Notes: generated by a model not told the origin, from the sequence alone. 64,000 nt of DNA from Winogradskyella eckloniae (GCF_013249045.1 NZ_JABRWP010000003.1:124001-188000), one strand, 5' to 3'; numbered from the stretch's first letter, positions 1 to 7,864 are shown. Numbers and translations are program-made.

Positions 1-1
1 T

Positions 2-2104
2 AAAACAGCAAAGACTCAAGTTGAGGTGGCTCAAAAACTTTACGGAATTTATAAAACCATTTGTTCGGTAATGGATGTCACATCGAGCGCAGTCGAGATG
101 TCTCTTATTGGTAAGCAAGGACTTAATCAAGATGAGATCCTGAAGCAAGTTCAGGATGACAATAAAGACTTTATAAAATTACTTATTGCAGAATTCGACC
201 GTGTAAAATTAAACTTAGACCCTTACAATTGGGAAGTGATAACTGGTTGGGACGACAAAGTAAACCAATATAAAAATCCGATTTATAGCTTTAAAGTTAG
301 AGATAAAGAAATAAAAATCGAAACCCATTCTGAATCCTTATCGCACTTACAAATTCCAAGAGTAGCTTTACCAAAATACCAGGCTTGGGGAGATTTATTA
401 CGTTGGTCATTACAAGAAAATGTGCCAGGAGAATTTCCGTATACTTCAGGATTATACCCATTTAAACGTACAGGAGAGGATCCAGCACGTATGTTTGCTG
501 GCGAAGGTGGACCAGAACGTACCAACAGACGTTTTCACTATGTCAGTGCAGGTTTACCAGCCAAGCGTTTATCTACTGCTTTTGATAGTGTAACCCTCTA
601 CGGAAACGATCCCGATTTACGTCCAGATATCTACGGAAAAATTGGTAATGCAGGTGTTTCTATTTGTTGTTTAGACGATGCTAAAAAACTATATTCTGGT
701 TTCGATTTAGCAAATGTTATGACCTCGGTAAGTATGACCATTAATGGTCCTGCGCCAATGTTGCTAGGTTTTTTTATGAATGCAGCCATTGACCAACAAT
801 GTGAATTATACATTAAAGAAAATGGTCTTGAAGACGACGTAGAAGCAAAAATTGCGAAGCTTTATAAGGATAAAGAACGTCCTAAATACAATGGTGAATT
901 ACCAGAAGGAAACAATGGTTTAGGTTTAATGTTATTAGGTGTTACTGGTGATCAGGTATTACCACCAGACGTGTATGCAGAGATTAAAAAGAATACCATT
1001 GCACAAGTAAGAGGAACGGTTCAAGCCGATATTTTAAAAGAAGATCAAGCACAAAATACTTGTATTTTCTCTACCGAATTCGCATTACGATTAATGGGAG
1101 ACGTGCAAGAATATTTTATTGCCAATAACGTGCGTAATTTTTATTCGGTGTCTATTTCTGGATATCATATTGCAGAAGCAGGAGCAAACCCTATTACCCA
1201 ATTAGCACTGACCTTATCTAACGGTTTCACTTACGTGGAATACTATTTAAGTCGTGGTATGGATATCAATAAGTTTGGTCCAAACTTATCCTTCTTTTTC
1301 TCAAACGGAATCGATCCAGAATATGCAGTGATTGGTCGTGTGGCTAGAAAAATTTGGGCAAAAGCCATGAAGCACAAATATGGAGCCAATGCAAGAGCGC
1401 AAATGCTTAAATACCATATTCAAACGTCTGGACGAAGCTTACACGCACAAGAAATTGACTTTAATGATATTCGTACAACGCTACAAGCCTTGTATGCTAT
1501 TTACGATAATTGTAACTCATTACACACCAATGCTTACGATGAGGCAATTACAACGCCAACTGAAGAATCGGTAAGACGTGCCATGGCCATTCAATTAATT
1601 ATCAATAAAGAATTAGGGTTAAATAAAAACGAAAACCCAATTCAAGGCTCTTTTATAATTGAAGAATTAACCGATTTAGTTGAAGAAGCAGTATTACAAG
1701 AATTTGACAGAATTACAGAGCGTGGTGGTGTTTTAGGCGCTATGGAAACCATGTACCAACGCAGTAAAATACAAGAAGAGAGTTTGTATTATGAAACCTT
1801 GAAACACAACGGAAAATTCCCAATTATTGGTGTAAACACATTTTTAAGTTCTAAAGGTTCGCCAACAGTAATTCCTGCGGAAGTGATTAGAGCAACGGAA
1901 GAAGAGAAGCAATTCCAGATAAAAACTCTAGAGAATTTACATAAAGCCAATGATACTAAAGCGATGCTTAAAGACTTACAGCACAAAGCCATTAATAACG
2001 AGAATATTTTTGAAGCTTTAATGGATGTATGTAAAGTGTGTAGTTTAGGTGAAATTACGTCAGCTTTGTTTGAAGTTGGTGGTCAGTATCGCAGAAACAT
2101 GTAA
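2..2104 (+). CDS. icmF: Fused isobutyryl-CoA mutase IcmF, C-terminal mutase part (5' end outside window)
   Basis: The frame is open from the first bases, so the GTG at 26 is not the start. About 700 residues of the B12-dependent acyl-CoA mutase barrel are present. The block around [20 protein letters not shown] and the following [16 protein letters not shown] and PDIYGK motifs are characteristic of IcmF rather than of classical methylmalonyl-CoA mutase. In this family the B12-binding domain and a MeaB-type GTPase domain precede the mutase in one chain of about 1,100 residues; those parts should lie upstream of the window. Known reaction: interconversion of isobutyryl-CoA and n-butyryl-CoA in the cytoplasm. 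Odd feature: the linker at residues ~25-53 is encoded by a palindromic intergenic-type repeat (75-160). A classical methylmalonyl-CoA mutase is the less likely alternative. Confidence 0.85.
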   Translation, partial: KTAKTQVEVAQKLYGIYKTICSVMDVTSSAVEMSLIGKQGLNQDEILKQVQDDNKDFIKLLIAEFDRVKLNLDPYNWEVITGWDDKVNQYKNPIYSFKVRDKEIKIETHSESLSHLQIPRVALPKYQAWGDLLRWSLQENVPGEFPYTSGLYPFKRTGEDPARMFAGEGGPERTNRRFHYVSAGLPAKRLSTAFDSVTLYGNDPDLRPDIYGKIGNAGVSICCLDDAKKLYSGFDLANVMTSVSMTINGPAPMLLGFFMNAAIDQQCELYIKENGLEDDVEAKIAKLYKDKERPKYNGELPEGNNGLGLMLLGVTGDQVLPPDVYAEIKKNTIAQVRGTVQADILKEDQAQNTCIFSTEFALRLMGDVQEYFIANNVRNFYSVSISGYHIAEAGANPITQLALTLSNGFTYVEYYLSRGMDINKFGPNLSFFFSNGIDPEYAVIGRVARKIWAKAMKHKYGANARAQMLKYHIQTSGRSLHAQEIDFNDIRTTLQALYAIYDNCNSLHTNAYDEAITTPTEESVRRAMAIQLIINKELGLNKNENPIQGSFIIEELTDLVEEAVLQEFDRITERGGVLGAMETMYQRSKIQEESLYYETLKHNGKFPIIGVNTFLSSKGSPTVIPAEVIRATEEEKQFQIKTLENLHKANDTKAMLKDLQHKAINNENIFEALMDVCKVCSLGEITSALFEVGGQYRRNM
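75..160. repeat. Palindromic repeat inside the icmF coding sequence
   Basis: Two palindromic blocks lie in frame in icmF. The first, 79-102, contains GAGCGCAGTCGA, which recurs in the intergenic repeats at 25313, 25490 and 25666. The second, 135-158, contains ATCCTGAA-gcaag-TTCAGGAT, a perfect 8-bp inverted repeat. Both look like dispersed flavobacterial intergenic palindromes and are read through without a stop. Confidence 0.7.
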
Positions 2105-2106
2105 GC

Positions 2107-2260
2107 AGAGAACCACTTTTTGCCTTTTCGCAAAAAGTGTGTGAATCGCTTATGCTGAGCGAAGCCGAAGTATCTCAGAGAACCACTTTTTGCCTTTTTG
2201 CAAAAAGTGTGTGAATCGCTTATGCTGAGCGAAGCCTAAGTATCTCAGAGAATCACTTTT
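2107..2260. repeat. Two 70-bp tandem direct repeats plus a partial third copy
   Basis: Nearly identical 70-bp units run 2107-2176 and 2177-2246, with a partial third unit at 2247-2260. They begin three bases after the icmF stop. Each full unit holds a 10-bp hairpin CACTTTTTGC/GCAAAAAGTG followed by a TATGCTGAGCGAAGC block. They may act as a 3' mRNA structure; no coding potential is visible. Confidence 0.8.
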
Positions 2261-2328
2261 CTTTAGCAGAAGTAGTCCTTCAGAGTAAAGCGAAGGATTT
2301 CTCGAGGCACTATAATTATATTTATAAC

Positions 2329-2361
2329 AAAAAGCGTTTCATTTTTAGAAACGCTTTTTTT
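2329..2361 (+). terminator. Intrinsic terminator after icmF
   Basis: AAAAGCGTTTC pairs with GAAACGCTTTT around a 7-base loop, followed by a T run. It lies just upstream of the OsmC-type gene and separates it from icmF. Confidence 0.8.
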
Positions 2362-2381
2362 ACTTTCAATAAAAAATATCA

Positions 2382-2849
2382 ATGCAACACACCTTTAAAG
2401 CGACTGTAAATTGGAAAATTAACGAAGGCGAAAGCACTAAAAATCCAAGGACGTTTAGCAGAAATCATAAAGTAATCATAGCCAATAAGATTTCGGATTT
2501 ACAAGTGTCGGCTGCAAAACCCTTTAGAGGAGATGACACGTTATACAATCCTGAAGATTTATTATTGTCGGCTTTAGCGTCTTGCCATATGATGTCTTAT
2601 TTATATGTGTGTGCACAACACCATATTGAAGTTGTAAGTTACACCGATCAAGCCGAAGGCGATTTAGAAGTTGTAGCTTCAGGTCGTGGAAGTTTTAAAT
2701 GTGTGCGATTGCAACCAGTGGTAACGATCAAAGATTTTGACCAAAAGGCTTTAGCATTAAGTCTTCATGCTAAAGCCAATGCGCTTTGTTTTATTGCTAA
2801 TTCTTGTAATTTTCCTATTTGTCATGAAGCCACTATTGTTGTGAAATAA
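2382..2849 (+). CDS. OsmC family peroxiredoxin-like protein
   Basis: A 155-residue protein of the OsmC/Ohr fold, a cytoplasmic thiol peroxidase family that detoxifies organic hydroperoxides. The helix motif LLSALASCHMMSY carries the first catalytic-type cysteine (Cys68). The C-terminal SCNFPICH motif carries Cys142 and Cys147, one of which should be the resolving cysteine. An Arg in the PFRGDD segment fits the arginine that polarises the cysteine in this family. The ATG follows a strong terminator, so the gene probably has its own transcription start. The next unit (Cys-rich peptide plus SigZ) starts 84 bases downstream, making a thiol-themed neighbourhood, but linked regulation is only inferred. 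Confidence 0.85.
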   Translation: MQHTFKATVNWKINEGESTKNPRTFSRNHKVIIANKISDLQVSAAKPFRGDDTLYNPEDLLLSALASCHMMSYLYVCAQHHIEVVSYTDQAEGDLEVVASGRGSFKCVRLQPVVTIKDFDQKALALSLHAKANALCFIANSCNFPICHEATIVVK

Positions 2850-2876
2850 GTCATTTTGAAAAAATAATTGTATTCT

Positions 2877-2906
2877 GTTGCATCTTTTTTGAAACTTCCA
2901 CGTCTA
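2877..2906 (+). promoter_or_regulatory. Putative ECF-type promoter for the Cys-rich peptide and sigZ
   Basis: GTTGCATC (2877-2884), then 16 bases, then CGTCTA (2901-2906). The CGTCTA -10 block and the spacing are typical of promoters read by extracytoplasmic-function sigma factors, and differ from the TAnnTTTG housekeeping element used elsewhere in the window. It lies 27 bases before the Cys-rich ORF, so autoregulation by SigZ is a reasonable inference. Confidence 0.5.
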
Positions 2907-2932
2907 TTATATGAACATAAAAATCATATATC

Positions 2933-3034
2933 ATGAAAACTATAGACTGTACGTGCAACTGCGAAGGTTGCTCAAAAGGAAATTGCAACAATTGTACCTG
3001 TGATAACTGTACATGTACCCATTGTAACTGTTAA
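2933..3034 (+). CDS. 33-residue cysteine-rich (metallothionein-like) peptide
   Basis: A short ORF running ATG to TAA that encodes 33 residues, 11 of them Cys (positions 6, 8, 10, 13, 18, 21, 23, 26, 28, 31, 33). The cysteines fall in CxC and CxxC patterns interleaved with Asn and Thr, plus one His30. This composition is hard to explain by chance and suggests thiolate metal binding as in metallothioneins. There is no signal peptide, so the product should be cytoplasmic. It sits 27 bases downstream of an ECF-like promoter and 59 bases upstream of sigZ, probably as first cistron of the same transcript. I do not recognise a named family; a redox or metal-buffer partner of the sigma factor is inference. 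Confidence 0.65.
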   Translation: MKTIDCTCNCEGCSKGNCNNCTCDNCTCTHCNC

Positions 3035-3045
3035 ATTAGTGTTAG

Positions 3046-3071
3046 TTCGGATGCGGAATTTTGTGTCCGAA
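3046..3071 (+). promoter_or_regulatory. Hairpin between the Cys-rich ORF and sigZ
   Basis: TTCGGA (3046-3051) and TCCGAA (3066-3071) form a 6-bp inverted repeat with a 14-base loop in the 59-base gap. There is no long T run, so it is a weak attenuator or mRNA processing/stability element rather than a clear terminator. Confidence 0.35.
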
Positions 3072-3093
3072 TTAATTTTAGTTAAATTAGAAT

Positions 3094-3633
3094 ATGACTA
3101 CAAAAGAAGTTTGGGGAAATTATGCAGAAGATGTACAACACTTTATTTTAAGTAAGGTAAAGAATACATCAATTACAGAAGATATTCTGCAAGACACTTT
3201 TATTAAAGTACATACCAAACTTCACACTTTAAAAGATGAGACCAAGCTGAAACCTTGGGTGTTCTCTATAGCACGTTATACAATTTTAGATTATTTTAGA
3301 ACGAGTAAACAAGAATTACCTGTTGAAGATTTAGAACTTGAAGCAGAGCCAGAACCAGAAGCACATTCTGAGCAAGATTGCTTACGAGGTATTATAAAAA
3401 GCTTACCAAAAAAATATAGAGATCCTTTGTTTTTATCAGATATTAAAGGACTAAAACAACAAGAGGTTGCCAATCAATTGCACTTGCCTTTGCCAACCGT
3501 AAAATCACAAATTCAACGTGCTAGGCAACAAATTGCTGAAGGTTTTATGGATTGTTGCGGCTTTGTAATGAATGACGAAGGGCATTTGGTTGGAGAAATA
3601 CAAGACAAAGCGGACTGTAAAGTTTGTCATTAA
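3094..3633 (+). CDS. sigZ: SigZ-type RNA polymerase sigma factor with C-terminal cysteine tail
   Basis: A 179-residue sigma-70 family protein of the ECF class. Region 2 spans about residues 10-70, with DILQDTFIKVH and the -10-recognition segment PWVFSIARYTILDYFR. An acidic linker follows (75-95). Region 4 spans about 97-150, with the helix-turn-helix KQQEVANQLHLPLPTVKSQI. After region 4 comes a tail with Cys154, Cys155, Cys175, Cys178 and His179, a plausible metal or redox site; a tail of this kind fits SigZ proteins as I recall them. No anti-sigma gene is adjacent, which suggests the tail or the Cys-rich peptide upstream may do the sensing (inference). Its own promoter is probably the ECF-like element at 2877-2906. 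Confidence 0.8.
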   Translation: MTTKEVWGNYAEDVQHFILSKVKNTSITEDILQDTFIKVHTKLHTLKDETKLKPWVFSIARYTILDYFRTSKQELPVEDLELEAEPEPEAHSEQDCLRGIIKSLPKKYRDPLFLSDIKGLKQQEVANQLHLPLPTVKSQIQRARQQIAEGFMDCCGFVMNDEGHLVGEIQDKADCKVCH

Positions 3634-3636
3634 TAG

Positions 3637-3644
3637 TATCTTTG
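3637..3644 (+). promoter_or_regulatory. TAnnTTTG -7 element for the DEAD-box-like gene
   Basis: TATCTTTG directly after the sigZ stop. Transcription would begin near 3651, leaving only about 9 bases before the ATG at 3660 but about 40 before the ATG at 3693; this supports the downstream start. Confidence 0.45.
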
Positions 3645-3692
3645 AGGCTGCAAGCTTAAATGATTAAGTGCGTTATTTTTATAATCAGTACC

Positions 3693-4307
3693 ATGTCCTT
3701 CAAAAAACTACACCCTTTATTAAAAGAATCTTTAGAAAATGCAGGTTTTGAAACATCAAACCCCTTTCAGAAAAAAGTATTACCTGTTTTAAAAGGTGGC
3801 TCAGATGCCTATGTCATTGCGCCAAAAGGACAAGGAAAAACGACAGCGCTAATAATAGCAACGATACATAAGTTAAAAGCAGCCGCTTTTGAAGATTCAC
3901 CAAGAGCAATTATTGTAGTTAACGATAAGCAAGACGCTCTAAATTTGAAAGAAGAATTTGAAAAATTTACCTATCCTACAGATTTAAGAGTCTTTGCACT
4001 TTACGACGAATACGATATTGAAAAGCAGAAAACAGAAGTGTATTACGGACAAGATATTGTTATCGCTACACCTTCTAGATTAAGTAAGCTTTATTTTTTA
4101 AATGGCATTCATTTAGGCGAAATTCAATTATTTGCGATAGATGATGCCGATTTTTTAGCCCGAAATAATGGCTACAATCATATATTACGCTTATCTGAAA
4201 GTCTTTCTAAATGTCAGTTTGTAATTATTGCCGATGTCTTAAACTCTAAAATAAAGAATTATCAGAATTCATTTATGAGTAATGCGCAGTTGGTAAAAGG
4301 GAAATAA
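3693..4307 (+). CDS. Half-length DEAD-box helicase-like ATPase (N-terminal RecA domain only)
   Basis: About 204 residues, containing only the first RecA-like domain of a DEAD-box RNA helicase. A Q-motif-like NPFQKKVLPVLKGG precedes the Walker A segment APKGQGKTT. Motif Ib is TPSRLSKL, and the Walker B position reads IDDADF in place of DEAD. The C-terminal helicase domain, needed for unwinding in the family, is absent, and the stop is followed almost at once by a convergent gene. The product may bind ATP and RNA or partner another helicase. The upstream ATG at 3660 would add 11 hydrophobic residues; I prefer 3693 because of the promoter position and because the conserved domain begins there. 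Confidence 0.65.
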   Translation: MSFKKLHPLLKESLENAGFETSNPFQKKVLPVLKGGSDAYVIAPKGQGKTTALIIATIHKLKAAAFEDSPRAIIVVNDKQDALNLKEEFEKFTYPTDLRVFALYDEYDIEKQKTEVYYGQDIVIATPSRLSKLYFLNGIHLGEIQLFAIDDADFLARNNGYNHILRLSESLSKCQFVIIADVLNSKIKNYQNSFMSNAQLVKGK

Positions 4308-4311
4308 TAAT

Positions 4312-4707
4312 TTACAAGGTCATCATCCAATGATGCTTCAGCTTTCTAAATTTTCTTAATTCGCCTCTAAGAATAGGCAAATAGTCTCTACCATTACTAT
4401 TAGATTTTTCTAGACGTCTACAATTGCTATATAAGCGTGTCGTTAAAAGATCTAAAGATTCTAGGTGTTTGTTTTTTTTCAAAGAACAACGCTCTTGTTC
4501 TGCACTAATTATACGAGGTGCAAGATTTGTAGATTGTTGAACGATATCTCCTGTGAAATAAATATGCTCATTCTCAGAACCATCCATATTTAAATAAGAT
4601 AAATCTTGATTTAAATACGTAGAAATGCTTCGAGAAAGTACAATAATATCCATTGCCTTTTGGTACACAGGCAAGTCAGAAAAGTTTGAAGGTAGGTTGT
4701 AACTCAT
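4312..4707 (-). CDS. Putative four-helix-bundle protein (divergent S23/Avd-like)
   Basis: A 131-residue, mostly helical protein without signal peptide or membrane segment. The N-terminal stretch FSDLPVYQKAMDIIVLSRSI resembles the opening helix of the four-helix-bundle family related to the 23S rRNA intervening-sequence protein and Avd. The central motif usually seen there (AxSIPxNIAEG) is not obvious; in its place is VQQSTNLAPRIISAEQER. Family assignment is therefore tentative. It ends 4 bases from the convergent DEAD-box-like gene and is transcribed divergently from the Lrp regulator. Confidence 0.5.
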   Translation of the reverse strand: MSYNLPSNFSDLPVYQKAMDIIVLSRSISTYLNQDLSYLNMDGSENEHIYFTGDIVQQSTNLAPRIISAEQERCSLKKNKHLESLDLLTTRLYSNCRRLEKSNSNGRDYLPILRGELRKFRKLKHHWMMTL

Positions 4708-4756
4708 AAATTCGATAGCAATACTGACGAAATTAAGGACTAAAAATTAAAACTGA

Positions 4757-4832
4757 CTTTAATTATTAAAGCAATTTTGTATATTTACTTTAATAATTAT
4801 GTTATTACAGTATTATTTCTTTAAATAATTAT
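4757..4832 (+). promoter_or_regulatory. Three operator-like repeats 31 bp apart before the Lrp-family gene
   Basis: CTTTAATTATTAAAG (4757-4771, a perfect palindrome about one central T), CTTTAATAATTAT (4788-4800) and CTTTAAATAATTAT (4819-4832) begin exactly 31 bases apart, about three helical turns. The third site overlaps the ATG at 4831. The first two also form an 11-bp inverted repeat (4761-4771 with 4788-4798) around TATATTTA, a near match to the -7 element. Phased arrays suit octameric Lrp proteins, so autorepression is likely. Confidence 0.55.
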
Positions 4833-5268
4833 GGATAAATTGAATTGGAAGATTTTAAAGTGTCTTCAACAGAATGCTAGGATGTCTAATGCAGAAATTG
4901 GACGACGCGTTGGTATCACATCACCTGCAGTTTCTGAACGCATAAAAAAGATGGAAGATGCTGAAATCATCCAAGGCTATACAACATTTATTTCGCCCTT
5001 TGAAGTGGGCTATCAGTTAAAAGCACTGATTACCTTAAGAGCTTTTATGGGAATGCTAAAACCATTTCTAGAAAAGGTGAAAACCTATGATGAGGTGGTT
5101 AACTGTTATCGAATTACTGGGAATGAAAATATAGTAATGGAGGTAGTTTTAAAAAATCAAAAACACCTTGAAACATTTATTGATCAACTAATTAGTTTCG
5201 GTGAAACAAAAACGCAAATTGTTTTATCTCATGTTGTAAAATATAGTGAAATAAAGCCCTTAAAATAA
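4831..5268 (+). CDS. Lrp/AsnC family transcriptional regulator
   Basis: A 145-residue protein with the standard two-part layout. The N-terminal helix-turn-helix (about 1-60) contains NAEIGRRVGITSPAVSERIK; the C-terminal RAM/ligand domain (about 65-140) contains the CYRITGNENIVMEV segment that matches the usual GxxDY-like strand. Such regulators form dimers to octamers and respond to amino acids or related metabolites. The phased repeats directly upstream, one of them over the start codon, indicate negative autoregulation. The stop codon touches the convergent ypdA-like gene without a gap. Confidence 0.9.
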   Translation: MDKLNWKILKCLQQNARMSNAEIGRRVGITSPAVSERIKKMEDAEIIQGYTTFISPFEVGYQLKALITLRAFMGMLKPFLEKVKTYDEVVNCYRITGNENIVMEVVLKNQKHLETFIDQLISFGETKTQIVLSHVVKYSEIKPLK

Positions 5269-6243
5269 TTAACTTAGACGTTCTTCAATATGAGTAGCTA
5301 TGGTTTTTGCATGAATTCTAGAGTTTTCAATAAACCATTTGTGTGTTTCTAGTCCACCGCAAATAACGCCTGCCAAATAGATACCTTCTACATTAGATTC
5401 CATGGTGTTTTCATTATACACAGGAATTTGCTTTCCGTCTGAAGAGAATTCAATTCCGGCTTTGGCTAAAAATTTAAAATTAGGTCGGTAACCTGTAAGG
5501 GCAATCACAAAATCGTTAGGCAATGTTATTGTTTCGTTAGGTGTTTTTACACGAATTTCATTGGCTTTAATTTCCTTGATTTCAGAATTAAAATAGGCCT
5601 TAATGCTGCCTTCTTCAATTCTATTAATAATATCTGGACGCACCCAATATTTTACACGTTCGCCTATGGCATCATTTCTAATAATCATTGTGACGTGGCC
5701 ACCTTTTCTATAAATTTCTAAGGCGGCATCTACAGATGAATTACTCGCGCCAACAATAGCAACATTTTGTAAGGTATAAGGATGTGCTTCTTTATAATAA
5801 TGTAGCACTTTCGGTAAATGCTCACCAGGTATGTTGAGCAAGTTTGGTATGTCATAAAAGCCAGTTGCAATAATTACCTTTTTGGTTTGATAACTGTTTT
5901 TATCGGAAATCACTATAAATCCATCAGCTGTTTTTTCAAAAGAACGTACCTCTTCAAATAAGTTAATGTGTAATTGATTTGAGGTTGTAACGCGTCTGTA
6001 GTATTCTAAAGCTTCGCTTCGTGTAGGCTTAGGGTTATTGCTAATAAACGGAATGTTATCAATTTCTAATTTATCTGAGGTTGAAAAAAACGTCATATTT
6101 AAAGGGTAATTAAACAAGGAATTGGTTAAAGCGCCTTTTTCAATTACCGTATAATTCCAACCGCGTTTTTTACATTCTAGAGCGCAGGCAATACCTATGG
6201 GTCCAGCACCAATAATTATAACATCTTTTAGTTCAGTAGTCAT
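5269..6243 (-). CDS. ypdA: YpdA-like FAD-dependent oxidoreductase (putative bacillithiol disulfide reductase)
   Basis: A 324-residue two-dinucleotide-binding flavoprotein of the YpdA/Bdr family, which reduces oxidised bacillithiol with NADPH. The FAD-binding GAGPIGIAC lies at residues 12-20, the family signature NYPLNMTFFSTSDKLEI near 46-62, a second Rossmann motif VGASNSSVDAALEI near 163, and a C-terminal YLAGVICGG near 290 that fits the FAD-contacting strand. The cysteine found in the firmicute enzyme between the Gly-Pro and Gly of the first motif is Ile16 here, with Cys20 close by. The gene is the last of a three-gene minus-strand operon with the MFS and VOC genes. Confidence 0.8.
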   Translation of the reverse strand: MTTELKDVIIIGAGPIGIACALECKKRGWNYTVIEKGALTNSLFNYPLNMTFFSTSDKLEIDNIPFISNNPKPTRSEALEYYRRVTTSNQLHINLFEEVRSFEKTADGFIVISDKNSYQTKKVIIATGFYDIPNLLNIPGEHLPKVLHYYKEAHPYTLQNVAIVGASNSSVDAALEIYRKGGHVTMIIRNDAIGERVKYWVRPDIINRIEEGSIKAYFNSEIKEIKANEIRVKTPNETITLPNDFVIALTGYRPNFKFLAKAGIEFSSDGKQIPVYNENTMESNVEGIYLAGVICGGLETHKWFIENSRIHAKTIATHIEERLS

Positions 6244-6252
6244 TTTTCAATT

Positions 6253-6630
6253 TTAATTGATTCGCCAAGGTGGGTTTTTTCGATTTTTCCCAGCATGATA
6301 AATGATTATGGGATTACCATCAGGATCATTTAAATGTGCTTCCTGCCACAGCCAAGATTGTTCTAAAATTTCAGAATTAAAAATAATACCTTTTTCTTGA
6401 AGTTCTGAAACCGTTTTAGAAAGATTTTCTACTTCAAAATAGAGGGTAACACCTTTGTTAATAATTAAATCGTCTGTATGGTGAATAGAAAATGTAGCCT
6501 CGCCTTTTGGGCATTCTAAACGCGCGTATCGCGGTAAAGCGTCAACGATTAATCGTAATCCTAATTTTTTGTAAAATCTCACTGATGTTCTTGTATCTAA
6601 TGATGAGATTGTAATTTGATTTAAATTCAT
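6253..6630 (-). CDS. VOC superfamily (glyoxalase/dioxygenase-fold) protein
   Basis: A 125-residue single vicinal-oxygen-chelate module. It shows the two beta-alpha-beta-beta-beta repeats: ITISSLDTRTSVRFYKKLGL at the start, and LNDPDGNPIIIYHAG at the end, where the last metal-ligand type strand is expected. Substrate cannot be read from the sequence. Its start ATG overlaps the stop of the upstream MFS gene by one base (TAATG), so translation is probably coupled. The neighbouring YpdA-like reductase might suggest a thiol-dependent activity, but that is inference. Confidence 0.8.
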   Translation of the reverse strand: MNLNQITISSLDTRTSVRFYKKLGLRLIVDALPRYARLECPKGEATFSIHHTDDLIINKGVTLYFEVENLSKTVSELQEKGIIFNSEILEQSWLWQEAHLNDPDGNPIIIYHAGKNRKNPPWRIN

Positions 6631-7841
6631 TAGAGGTTAATTTTTATACGTTTTTGTAACCAAAATGAGAGTAAAACAGCCAAAACACTATACAATCCTG
6701 TAATTACCCAATTGATTTGGTAACCATGATTGTATATAATATCCATACCTATTTTTGGACCTACAATAGAAGCCAAAGCAAAAGACATGGTGTATAAGGC
6801 CATATAACTACCTTCACTGCCTTTTTTTGCTCTGTTTAAAGCAAAGGCATTGGTGTAAGGGAAACCAATCATTTCAGCAAAAGTTAGTAATATAATATTT
6901 ACAACTAAAATTCCAACCCAAGCGTTACATAAAAGCGCAAAGTAGCTGATGGCAAATAACACAGCGCTTATTAAAATGAGTTTAGTGTGCGCTATTTTTT
7001 TGGCTTCTAAATAGGCAATTAATGGCATTTCAAACAGTACAATTAAGGCACCATTTATAAACATAATAAAGCCGGTTTGTAATTCTGATAAGCCATAAGC
7101 ATCAAAATGATAAATTGGAATTGAAGTTATTAATTGAAAAAACGACATAGCAATTAAAAAACTGATCACAAAAAAGATAAGGAAGGTCTTATCCTTGTAA
7201 ACCGCGTTTCTATTCTGCTTGTGTATTAATTTTTCTTCTGTAGACAACTTTTGTACAGTTTCTTTTATTATTAACCTGAACAGTAAAATGGCTAGAATAC
7301 AGGTAATGCCATCTATCCAAAATAATAAATTATAACCATCTAAACCAATTATAAAACCTGCCAGAATTGGTCCAAATGCCATGCCTAAATTTATAGCTAA
7401 TCGCAATAAAGTAAGGGATCTTGTTTGGTTTTCTGGTTTACTGTACGTTTTTAACGAAACAAAAAGGGCAGGTCTAAAGGTATCTGCAATACTCATTAGT
7501 ACTAATATGCCAATGCATAATCCTATAAAAGAGGTTATATATTGTAAGACAATAAAACCTATACCAGTTAGGAGTAAGCTGTAAAACATAACCTTATAAA
7601 ACCCTATTTTATCGGTTAATTTTCCGCCTAACCAAGAGCCTATAAAAGAACCAATTCCAAAAAACATTAGAATGGTACCAGCATCTGGAATAGAAAATTC
7701 TAAATTTTCTTTTAGATATTTAGACAAGAAAGGAATGACCATGGTGCCAGCTCTGTTGATAAGTGTAATAAGAGCAAGCCACCAAATTTCTTTAGAAAGG
7801 CCTTTGAAGTTATTAATATAGGTGTTGAATAGTGTTTTCAT
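6630..7841 (-). CDS. Major facilitator superfamily transporter
   Basis: A 403-residue integral membrane protein with about 12 hydrophobic helices. Between helices 2 and 3 lies the MFS motif GSWLGGKLTDKIGFYKVM. It resembles multidrug/exporter-type MFS carriers; the substrate is unknown. It is the first gene of the MFS-VOC-YpdA unit, with a one-base overlap into the VOC gene. A strong hairpin with a T tail sits 24 bases upstream of its ATG, so expression may be attenuated. Confidence 0.85.
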   Translation of the reverse strand: MKTLFNTYINNFKGLSKEIWWLALITLINRAGTMVIPFLSKYLKENLEFSIPDAGTILMFFGIGSFIGSWLGGKLTDKIGFYKVMFYSLLLTGIGFIVLQYITSFIGLCIGILVLMSIADTFRPALFVSLKTYSKPENQTRSLTLLRLAINLGMAFGPILAGFIIGLDGYNLLFWIDGITCILAILLFRLIIKETVQKLSTEEKLIHKQNRNAVYKDKTFLIFFVISFLIAMSFFQLITSIPIYHFDAYGLSELQTGFIMFINGALIVLFEMPLIAYLEAKKIAHTKLILISAVLFAISYFALLCNAWVGILVVNIILLTFAEMIGFPYTNAFALNRAKKGSEGSYMALYTMSFALASIVGPKIGMDIIYNHGYQINWVITGLYSVLAVLLSFWLQKRIKINL

Positions 7842-7864
7842 TTTTGGTGGTTGGTATAAAAATA

